Shown: piece after piece, positions 18,713-25,363 of the stretch | Layout: each line of letters starts with the position of its first letter | How positions within the stretch are numbered: the stretch's first letter is position 1 | Assembly (NCBI GenBank): GCA_963748545.1 | Contig: CAVVJO010000012.1 | Coordinates: 1 to 64,000, forward strand | Source of the DNA: Roseiarcus sp963748545 | GTDB lineage: Bacteria > Pseudomonadota > Alphaproteobacteria > Rhizobiales > Beijerinckiaceae | Direction: 5' to 3' | DNA length: 64,000 nt | Notes under the pieces: generated by a model | What the model saw: the letters and a program-made list of their open reading frames with translations, nothing else | What the model was told of the DNA's origin: nothing | Databases searched by the model: none | Program-made: the position numbers and the translations under genes

Positions 18713-18793
18713 CGGGCCGGAATCCAAGTGAACAGGGCAATCCGAGCATCGCGGCGAATTGGCGCGATGGCAAGCGCCGCGCCCCGGCCGCGC

Positions 18794-20086
18794 TCACCCC
18801 TCGATCGGTTCGACGGAGGCGATCTCGATGCCGAAGCCGGAGAGGCCGACGTAGGTCCGAGGCTGGTTGGTTCTGAGCCGGATCGAGGTCACGCCGAGGT
18901 CGCGCAGGATTTGCGCGCCGAGGCCGACTTCCCGCCACTGCCGCGCGCGCGCTCCATCCGACCCGTCGGGATCGGCGCCCCCGAAATTGGCCGGCACGCC
19001 CGCCGACCCGTCGCGAAGATAGACGAGCACCCCGCGTCCCTCCCGCTGGAACTGGTGGAGCACCTTGGGGATCGACCCACCGCCGAAAATGTCGCTGATC
19101 GTGTCGCAGCGGTGGAGGCGGGCGGGCATGTTTCGACCGTCGCCGATCGGCCCGTGCACGAAAGCGAAATGGGTGACTTGATCGAAGCGCGTGCGATAGG
19201 CGTAGCCCTGAAGCTCGCCGATCGGCGTCTCGACCGGGAACGTGGCCACGCGCTCGACCAGTTTCTCGCGCCCCTGCCGGTAGGCGATGAGGTCGGCGAC
19301 CGAAATGCGCTTGAGGCCGTTCCGCTCGGCGAAAGCGGCGATCTGCGGCCCGATCATGACGGTGCCGTCGTCGTTGGCGAGCTCGCAGATGACCGCGACC
19401 GGAGGCAGGTTCGCGAGGGCGCAGAGGTCGATCGCCGCCTCGGTGTGGCCCGAGCGCATCAGCACCCCGCCCTCCTTGGCGATTAGCGGGAAGACATGGC
19501 CGGGCCGGACGAAGTCGCTCGCGCCCATGTTGCGGTTGGCCAGCGCTCTGGCCGTGTTGCAGCGCTGCTCGGCCGAGATGCCCGTGGTCATGCCGTGCTT
19601 GACGTCGACGGAGATGGTGAAGGCGGTGCCGAGCGGCGCGTCGTTCGCGGCCACCATCGGCGGAAGATGGAGCCTTTGGGCGTCGGCCGCGGTCAGCGGC
19701 GCGCAGACGATGCCGCACCCGTTGCGGATGATGAAGGCCATCTTCTCGGTCGTGCACATCGAGGCGGCGACGATCATGTCGCCCTCGTTCTCCCGGTCGT
19801 CGTCGTCGGTGACGATGACGATCTCGCCGCGGGCGAACGCCTCGATGGCTTCCGTGACGGGATGGTTCATGGCGTGCCCCTTTCGCGATACAGGCGGGGT
19901 GAGGAGGAAATCATTGGGAGTGACGGCGCCGCCGGTCTCGGCGACGATCCGCTCCGCGGTTTCGCGCGACAACCAGCCGCCGTCGTCGCGACAGATCAGC
20001 GTCACAGCGCCCGGAGAGACGCCGATTCGCCGCGCAAAGTCCGAGCGGGAGACGCTGTTTCGCTTGAGCCAATCGGTGAGCTTCAT
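18794..20086 (-). CDS. RibBX-type protein: HTH domain + DHBP synthase + degenerate GTP cyclohydrolase II domain
   Basis: Three parts in one frame. Residues 1-65 resemble a Cro-like helix-turn-helix (DFARRIGVSPGAVTLICRDD, then TPNDFLL). About 73-275 is 3,4-dihydroxy-2-butanone-4-phosphate synthase, making the four-carbon riboflavin precursor, with DDDDRENEGDMI, GISAEQRCNTARAL and SGHTEAAIDL. The C-terminal 150 residues resemble RibA (EGRGVLVYLR, GLGAQILRDLGV, IRLRTNQPR) but keep only one of the three zinc cysteines (RLHRCDT) and lack the second catalytic block, so cyclohydrolase II activity is unlikely; this matches the described RibBX variant. A second plausible start at 19870 (MNHPVTEAIEAF, preceded by AAAGGGG) would give the enzyme without the HTH. 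No FMN riboswitch is visible upstream. Confidence 0.88.
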   Translation of the reverse strand: MKLTDWLKRNSVSRSDFARRIGVSPGAVTLICRDDGGWLSRETAERIVAETGGAVTPNDFLLTPPVSRKGHAMNHPVTEAIEAFARGEIVIVTDDDDRENEGDMIVAASMCTTEKMAFIIRNGCGIVCAPLTAADAQRLHLPPMVAANDAPLGTAFTISVDVKHGMTTGISAEQRCNTARALANRNMGASDFVRPGHVFPLIAKEGGVLMRSGHTEAAIDLCALANLPPVAVICELANDDGTVMIGPQIAAFAERNGLKRISVADLIAYRQGREKLVERVATFPVETPIGELQGYAYRTRFDQVTHFAFVHGPIGDGRNMPARLHRCDTISDIFGGGSIPKVLHQFQREGRGVLVYLRDGSAGVPANFGGADPDGSDGARARQWREVGLGAQILRDLGVTSIRLRTNQPRTYVGLSGFGIEIASVEPIEG

Positions 20087-20213
20087 TGCCGCATGAGACC
20101 GTCGCCGTGCGAACGCCGCGCGCCCGGGACCGCCCGAAGGCCGTTCCGCATGACGCTCGCCGTTCCCGCGCGCCGGGCCACAGGTAAAGCGAAAGGCCGG
20201 GGATTTCAATAAG

Positions 20214-20239
20214 GCTCAAAACACCAAGGAATTTTGAGC
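20214..20239 (-). terminator. inverted repeat, candidate terminator of the MDR oxidoreductase gene
   Basis: GCTCAAAA (20214-20221) and TTTTGAGC (20232-20239) form an 8-bp stem with a 10-base loop, just past the stop of the leftward oxidoreductase (20245) and upstream of ribBX. A third copy of the motif (GGCTCAA, 20242-20248) lies beside it. The A/T half of the stem gives a T-run on either strand. A role as an operator for ribBX is also possible. Confidence 0.45.
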
Positions 20240-20244
20240 TAGGC

Positions 20245-21240
20245 TCAATCGACCCGGATCAGCATCTTGCCGAAATTCTCGCCGTGCAGCAGATCGACCA
20301 GCGCCTGGGGCGCGTTTTCGAGGCCGTCGCGGATCGTCTCCCGCCATTTGAGGCCGCCTGTGGCGGCAAGGCCGGCGAGCTCGCCGATCGCCTGCGGCCA
20401 GAGGCTCAGGTGGTCGGAGACGATGAAGCCTTCGACCTTGATTCTTCGCACGAGGAACAGGCGCATGTCGGGCAGCGCGGTCGGCGCGCCTTCATAAGAG
20501 GCGATCAGGCCGCAAATGGCGAGACGGGCGAAGTCGTTGAGGCGACGCAGCGCCTGCTGGAACGGCTCGCCGCCGACGTTCTCGAACACGCCGTCGACGC
20601 CGTCGGGAACCGCGGCCTTGAGGTCGGCGGCGAAAGACGGCGACTTGTGGTCGACGCAGGCGGCGTAGCCAAGCTCTTCGACGGCATAGGCGCATTTCTC
20701 CGCGCCCCCGGCGATCCCGACGGCCCGCGCGCCCGCGGCGCGGGCGAGCTGCCCGACGACCGAACCGACCGCCCCGGTCGCGGCCGACACCAGCACCGTC
20801 TCGCCCGCCTTGGGCGCGATGATTTTGTTGAGGCCGTACCAGGCGGTGACGCCGGGCATGCCGACCGGCCCGAGATAGGCCTGGATCGGGATTTTCTTGG
20901 CGTCGACGACGTTGAGGTCGCGGCCGTCGCTGAGGGCGTAGCGCTGCCAGCCGCCCCCGCCGACCACCGAGTCGCCCGGCTTGAAGCGCGGGTTGTTGGA
21001 GGCCTCGACGACGCCGACCGCGCCGCCTCCCATGACCGCGCCGACCTCCTGCGGCTTGGCGTAGGATTTCGCGTCGCTCAGGCGGCCGCGCATATAGGGG
21101 TCGAGCGAAAGAAACGTGTGGCGCACCAGCACCTGTCCGGGACCGGGCGTCGGCACGGGCGCCTCGACGACGCGGAAATTCGCGGGCGAGACCTTGTCCG
21201 TCGGACGATGGTCGAGCAGGACCTGAAGGTTTTTGGCCAA
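20245..21240 (-). CDS. NADP-dependent oxidoreductase, MDR superfamily (CurA/PTGR-like)
   Basis: This 331-residue zinc-free medium-chain reductase of the leukotriene-B4 dehydrogenase/CurA group has FLSLDPYMRGRLSD near the N-terminus, PGVTAWYGLNKI, the nucleotide-binding SAATGAVGSVVGQLARAAGARAVGIAGG and FENVGGEPFQQAL. Such enzymes reduce activated double bonds of enones using NADPH in the cytosol. The start is taken as TTG at 21240, which follows AGGAGA with 7-base spacing and gives the family N-terminus AKNLQVLLDHRP; a TTG at 21270 would add ten residues. It is a single gene between ribBX and pyrD. Confidence 0.9.
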   Translation of the reverse strand: MAKNLQVLLDHRPTDKVSPANFRVVEAPVPTPGPGQVLVRHTFLSLDPYMRGRLSDAKSYAKPQEVGAVMGGGAVGVVEASNNPRFKPGDSVVGGGGWQRYALSDGRDLNVVDAKKIPIQAYLGPVGMPGVTAWYGLNKIIAPKAGETVLVSAATGAVGSVVGQLARAAGARAVGIAGGAEKCAYAVEELGYAACVDHKSPSFAADLKAAVPDGVDGVFENVGGEPFQQALRRLNDFARLAICGLIASYEGAPTALPDMRLFLVRRIKVEGFIVSDHLSLWPQAIGELAGLAATGGLKWRETIRDGLENAPQALVDLLHGENFGKMLIRVD

Positions 21241-21342
21241 GGGAGCGTCTCCTGATGAGCCGGCCGTCAAGGGGCTGGGCGGGAGGCGACCCTAACCACG
21301 CGGCGGACCAACGGCAACGCGCCTCAGGCGCCGGCGCCGCGG

Positions 21343-22407
21343 TCAGGAACTCAGGTCCGCCCATTCCTGCGCCCGCGCTCCTCTCAGCGCGGCGAGATCC
21401 GCGGCCGCTCGCTTATCGAGCGCGTGCGAAAGCCCGTCGAGGATCTCGGCGACGACGCCCACGCCTTTGAGCGCGAGCGCGGTATAGAGCTGGACGAGGT
21501 CGGCGCCGGCCTCGATCTTGGCCAGCGCGGTTTGAGCGTCCTCGACGCCGCCGCAGCCGATCAGCGCGACCCGGCCGCCGAGCGCAAGATAGGCGCGCGC
21601 GAGCAGCCGCGTCGAAGGCGCAAACAGCGGCCGCCCCGACAAGCCGCCGGCCTCCTCGCGGTGCGACGAGCGCAGCGTCGACGGCCGTGCGACGGTGGTG
21701 TTGGAGACGATCAGCCCGTCGATGTCGCGCGCGAGCGCGATCGCGACGATGTCGTCGAGGGCGCGGTCGTCGAGGTCCGGCGCGATCTTGACCAGGAGCG
21801 GCCGTCGCGGCCGGCTCTCGTCGCGCGTTTCGACGACGCGGGCGACCAGCGCGTCCAGCGCCTCCCTGCGCTGCAGGTCTCGCAAGCCCGGAGTGTTCGG
21901 GGACGAGACGTTGATCGTCAGATAGTCGGCGAGGGGGGCGAAGGTTTTGACGCCGAGCGCATAGTCGGCGATCCGGTCGGACGCGTCCTTGTTGGCCCCG
22001 ACGTTGACCCCCAGCAGGCCCGCCGGGCGTCGCGCGAGACGCGTTCGCGCCCGGTCGTAGCCCTCGTTGTTGAAGCCGAAGCGATTGATCACCGCGGCGT
22101 CCTCTCTGAGCCGGAAGAGCCGCGGGCGGGCGTTGCCGGGTTGCGGGCGCGGCGTCAGCGTGCCGACTTCGACGAAGCCGAAGCCGAGACGCAGCATCGC
22201 GTCCGGAACCTCGGCGTTCTTGTCGAAGCCGGCGGCGAGCCCGACCGGGTTTGGAAAGGACAAGCCGAGGACCTGGACCGCGAGGCGCGGATCCGCACGC
22301 TTCGCCGCAAGCGGCGGGGCGAGTTTCAGCCCCAGGATCGCGGCCCGGTGCGCCGTTTCGGGAGGCAGTCGCTTGACGAGGGGCTCGAAAAGCTCGGCCG
22401 CCCTCAC
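21343..22407 (-). CDS. pyrD: dihydroorotate dehydrogenase (quinone), class 2
   Basis: This 354-residue protein makes orotate in pyrimidine synthesis, passing electrons to membrane quinone. It has the class 2 N-terminal helix region (ELFEPLVKRLPPETAHRAAI), FPNPVGLAAGFDKNAE for FMN binding, NRFGFNNEGYD, the catalytic serine region in TINVSSPNTPGLRDLQ, LLVKIAPDLDD, VSNTT, GGLSGRPLF and ALIGCGGVEDAQTALAKIEAGA. The GTG at 22407 overlaps the stop of the DUF952 gene by four bases (GTGA); upstream extension of the frame is not conserved. Membrane association through the N-terminal helices is expected. Confidence 0.95.
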   Translation of the reverse strand: MRAAELFEPLVKRLPPETAHRAAILGLKLAPPLAAKRADPRLAVQVLGLSFPNPVGLAAGFDKNAEVPDAMLRLGFGFVEVGTLTPRPQPGNARPRLFRLREDAAVINRFGFNNEGYDRARTRLARRPAGLLGVNVGANKDASDRIADYALGVKTFAPLADYLTINVSSPNTPGLRDLQRREALDALVARVVETRDESRPRRPLLVKIAPDLDDRALDDIVAIALARDIDGLIVSNTTVARPSTLRSSHREEAGGLSGRPLFAPSTRLLARAYLALGGRVALIGCGGVEDAQTALAKIEAGADLVQLYTALALKGVGVVAEILDGLSHALDKRAAADLAALRGARAQEWADLSS

Positions 22408-22748
22408 CCGTCCAAATCCCCGAAAACGTGATGGCCGTCGGGGCCAAGCGGGAGCGGTCGCGACCACACCACCGCGCCAATCGGCAGCGATCCGTAAAGA
22501 TGGGGAAAGAGCGCGCCGCCGCGGGACGGCTCCCAGCGGAGCGCCGGCCCCAGCGCGTCGCCGTCCACCGCCGCCAATGTCAGATCGTCACGTCCGGCAA
22601 ACCACTTGGCCGCCGTCTCCGGCGCTTGCGCTGCGGTCGAGAAATGGATGAAGCCGTCGGCGCGATCGACCGCGGCGCCCTCGAAGAGGCCGGCGCGTTC
22701 GGCCTCCCGCCACGCGTCCGTCGCCACGATCTTGAACACGATGGTCAT
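22404..22748 (-). CDS. DUF952 domain-containing protein
   Basis: A 114-residue protein covering a whole DUF952 domain: VFKIVATDAWREAERAGLFEG, RADGFIHFSTAAQ, AAKWFAGRDDLTLAAVD, LRWEPSRGGALFPHLYG and a closing GPDGHHVF. Its function is not known, though the fold is related to ADP-ribosyltransferase-like proteins. It is coupled to pyrD by a four-base overlap, a pairing common in Rhizobiales, and lies 31 bases after dnaA on the same strand. Confidence 0.9.
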   Translation of the reverse strand: MTIVFKIVATDAWREAERAGLFEGAAVDRADGFIHFSTAAQAPETAAKWFAGRDDLTLAAVDGDALGPALRWEPSRGGALFPHLYGSLPIGAVVWSRPLPLGPDGHHVFGDLDG

Positions 22749-22779
22749 CCGGGCCCGCTAATCGGTCGGCCGGACGCCG

Positions 22780-24312
22780 TCAATCCTGGAGCATGCGCTT
22801 CAGGAGTTCGATCTCCTCGCGCAGCGTCCCGTCGGTTTGCGCCAGCGCCTCGATCTTGCGCACCGCGTGCAACACCGTGGTGTGGTCGCGCCCGCCGAAG
22901 CGGCGGCCGATTTCCGGCAGCGACCGCATGGTCAGCGTTTTGGCGAGAAACATCGCGACCTGACGAGGCTTCACCACGACCGCGGTGCGGCGCGACGACA
23001 GGATGTCGGCGCGCGACACACTGTAATGCGTCGCGACCAGTTTCTGGATGTCCTCGATCTTGACGCGCTTGGGCTCGTGGGCGCGGATCAGATCGCGGAT
23101 CGCAACCTCCGCCGCCTCGACCGTCAACGGCGCGCCGGTCAGGGTCGCATGCGCGAGCAGCCGATTGACGGCGCCCTCGAGATCGCGCCCGTTCGATCGG
23201 ATCGCGCGCGCGACGAATGTGAGCACCGCCGGCGACAGTTCGAAGCTCGGCTGGACCGCGCGCGCCGCGGCGATGCGGGCCTCGAGGATCTTCACGCGCA
23301 GCGGTTCGTCGAGTGCGGAGATTTCGACGCACAGGCCGACGCCGAGGCGCGAGCGCACGCGTTCGTCGAGCGCATCGAGGTCGTTCGGCGGCCGGTCCGC
23401 CGCCACGATGACCTCCCGGCCGGCGTCGAGCAGCGCGTTCAACGCGTGTCCGAATTCCGCCTGGATCGTCTTGCCTTGCAGGAACTGGGCATCGTCGAAA
23501 ATCAGGAGATCGATCGCTCTCAGGCGCTCCTTGAAGGCGATCGAGGTCTGCGCCTGGAGCGCGGCGACGAAGCCGTACATGAACTTCTCTGCGGTCAGAT
23601 AGATCGCCGAGCGGCCCTGGGCGGCCGCGGTGTGGGCCACCGCCTGCAACAGGTGGGTCTTGCCGAGGCCTACCGCCGAATGGATGAACAGCGGGCAGAA
23701 CGACGACGCCGGGCCCCCGAGGCTCTCGGCGAGGCGCTTGGCTGCGGTAAAGGCCAATTGATTGGAGCGCCCGACCTGGAAGGTCGAGAAGGTCAGCCGA
23801 CGATCGAGCGGCGAACCGACCAGCGCGTCGGCCGAAGCGGAAAGCGCGGGATGGGAGGCCGCGCGGCGCGGGCCCGGTGAATTCCGCCCTTCCGGACCCA
23901 GGACGATCGCCACCGGCCGGGGCGCGGAAGGCATCGGACAGATCGCCGTCGAAGGCTGGGAATCGGGACGCACCGACGACCGGACCACGACCAGGATGCG
24001 GGCGAGCGGGCCGAATTCCGAAGCAAGCGCCGCCGTAATCGGACCCTGGTAATGCGTGTCGATCCAGCTCTTGAGGAAGCGCGTCGGCACGGAGAGCCGC
24101 GCCTGGCCGCCCGCTACGGACTCGAGTTCGATCCGTCCGAACCAGCTGTTGAAAATATCGTCGCCAAGTTCGGCGCGCAGCCGCTCGCTGCACCGCCGCC
24201 AGGACTGCGAGAGCATAAGGCCTCCAACGGCGTTGACCTCGGAGGAAACGGCGACGGTTTCATGACGAAGGCCCATGGACGGAACTCGAGCGAAGGAAAG
24301 GGAAGGGAGCAT
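22780..24312 (-). CDS. dnaA: chromosomal replication initiator protein DnaA
   Basis: Full-length DnaA (478-510 residues). Domain I: SWRRCSERLRAELGDDIFNSWFGRIELE. Domain II: a variable linker. Domain III AAA+: HSAVGLGKTHLLQAV (Walker A), LLIFDDAQFLQGK (Walker B), VRSRLGVGLCVEI (sensor). Domain IV DNA binding: the SVSRADILSSRRTA helix, PRQVAMFLAKTLT and the DnaA signature GGRDHTTVLHAVRKIE. It melts oriC and loads DnaB. Three starts are possible: ATG 24312, 24276 and 24216; only the last has a clear ribosome binding site (GGAGG, four bases before) and it also fits family length best. It lies behind a rhodanese gene rather than the usual rpsT, which is less common in this order. Confidence 0.95.
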   Translation of the reverse strand: MLPSLSFARVPSMGLRHETVAVSSEVNAVGGLMLSQSWRRCSERLRAELGDDIFNSWFGRIELESVAGGQARLSVPTRFLKSWIDTHYQGPITAALASEFGPLARILVVVRSSVRPDSQPSTAICPMPSAPRPVAIVLGPEGRNSPGPRRAASHPALSASADALVGSPLDRRLTFSTFQVGRSNQLAFTAAKRLAESLGGPASSFCPLFIHSAVGLGKTHLLQAVAHTAAAQGRSAIYLTAEKFMYGFVAALQAQTSIAFKERLRAIDLLIFDDAQFLQGKTIQAEFGHALNALLDAGREVIVAADRPPNDLDALDERVRSRLGVGLCVEISALDEPLRVKILEARIAAARAVQPSFELSPAVLTFVARAIRSNGRDLEGAVNRLLAHATLTGAPLTVEAAEVAIRDLIRAHEPKRVKIEDIQKLVATHYSVSRADILSSRRTAVVVKPRQVAMFLAKTLTMRSLPEIGRRFGGRDHTTVLHAVRKIEALAQTDGTLREEIELLKRMLQD

Positions 24313-24349
24313 TGGCGGATTGCTTGTCTTTCCAAGCGGCGGAGGACCG

Positions 24350-24796
24350 CTAGGTCTGGATCCAGGGAAGGTTTCCAGCCTTCCAGCCGCCCACGGCGCT
24401 CCGGTGGCGCCACGGATCGAGGGGGCCCTCGAAACCGTCCGAGATATTGAGGCATCGAACCCAGCCCGCCTGAGTCATCGCGAGCGCCGCCTGTCGCGAG
24501 CGGGCGCCGGACCGGCAAAGGAAGAGCAGCGTCGCCTCCCGCTCGGCCCGGGCGGCCTCGAGCAGGCTGGTCAGACGCGCCGCAAAGCCAGGGTCGACCT
24601 GCATGGACGGAAAACTCTGCCACTCCAGAAAAAGCGGCGTTTTGCCGAGGGCGGAGAGGTCGGGAACGCCCACATAGCCCCATTCCGCCTGGGTCCGGAC
24701 ATCGATCAGCACTGACGGCTCGTCACTGGAGAGGACACGATAGGCCTCGGCCGCGAGCACATCTCCAGCGTAACCGGACCCGTTTTCCCTAGACAT
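24350..24796 (-). CDS. rhodanese-like sulfurtransferase domain protein
   Basis: A 148-residue single rhodanese domain: VLIDVRTQAEWGYVGVPDL, the six-residue active loop CRSGAR with catalytic Cys in LLFLCRSGARSRQAA, and the closing GWKAGNLPW characteristic of the alphaproteobacterial type. It likely carries sulfane sulfur in the cytosol; the acceptor is unknown. ATG at 24796 follows GGAGGGAG, so the longer frame to 24820 is rejected. It lies 38 bases upstream of dnaA and the two may be cotranscribed from the regulatory region to the right. Confidence 0.9.
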   Translation of the reverse strand: MSRENGSGYAGDVLAAEAYRVLSSDEPSVLIDVRTQAEWGYVGVPDLSALGKTPLFLEWQSFPSMQVDPGFAARLTSLLEAARAEREATLLFLCRSGARSRQAALAMTQAGWVRCLNISDGFEGPLDPWRHRSAVGGWKAGNLPWIQT

Positions 24797-25363
24797 GAGT
24801 TCTCCCTCCGCAGCCCGCACTACGGATTGTTAATATTCTGGGGATGTTATTGAGAAGGCGCGACGACCGCGCTGAGCACAAAAGTTTACTTCAAGCCCAT
24901 AAGTCGACGCCCCACAGTTCGCTCACAGGATCATCTATTCTTAGGAGGCTTATTCAACCCTTACTTGATAATACATAGCCATGACCGTTTCTACTCATTC
25001 ATTGCTTGGCTCAGTCAAGACTATGACACGAGCGCCGGAGCGAGGCAACCATCTTCCCTTGCATCCCAGCGTCGCTTCCCCCGCACCACTGACCCGAATT
25101 TTAACCATTAATTTACTGTAAAAGGCAACCGCTTGATTCGAGACCAAAGATCAAATCCGCCGTTCGATTATGGGGCGCAGCCGCCGCGCCGGTCGTCTCA
25201 GCGCCGGCTTTCCGAAATCGACCGGGCTCGCGCCACGATCCCGTCTTGTCCGACAACCCGTTGAGAATCTAGACATTTTTATGTTCACCCCGCGGGTTGC
25301 GAATGTCATCCGCACGTTGCACAATCGACATATTTCGTCCCGGCGACGACCCCGTGACCCTTT
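24797..25363. other. AT-richer intergenic region upstream of the rhodanese-dnaA pair
   Basis: A geneless 567-base stretch, clearly richer in A+T than the rest of the window (especially 24825-25000 and 25095-25150). It holds TTAACCAT within a near CtrA site (25101-25116) and two GANTC methylation sites (GATTC about 25135, GAATC about 25264). One perfect DnaA box lies just outside it at 25407. These fit a cell-cycle-controlled promoter region for dnaA; only one DnaA box is visible, so an origin is not claimed. Confidence 0.5.
25101..25116. promoter_or_regulatory. candidate CtrA binding site
   Basis: TTAACCATTAATTTAC is TTAA, seven bases, then TTTAC, against the CtrA consensus TTAA-N7-TTAAC: one mismatch. 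The first half is the extended TTAACCAT form. It lies 305 bases upstream of the rhodanese-dnaA pair. Short AT motifs of this kind are rare by chance in this GC-rich DNA. Confidence 0.5.

Noticed and set aside
17324..19486. Long plus-strand open frame opposite the GAF kinase and ribBX
   Set aside because: Antisense shadow; the minus strand shows complete kinase and DHBP synthase motifs.
20087..20244. FMN riboswitch upstream of the riboflavin gene
   Set aside because: None of the conserved RFN helices or loops can be found in this 158-base gap.
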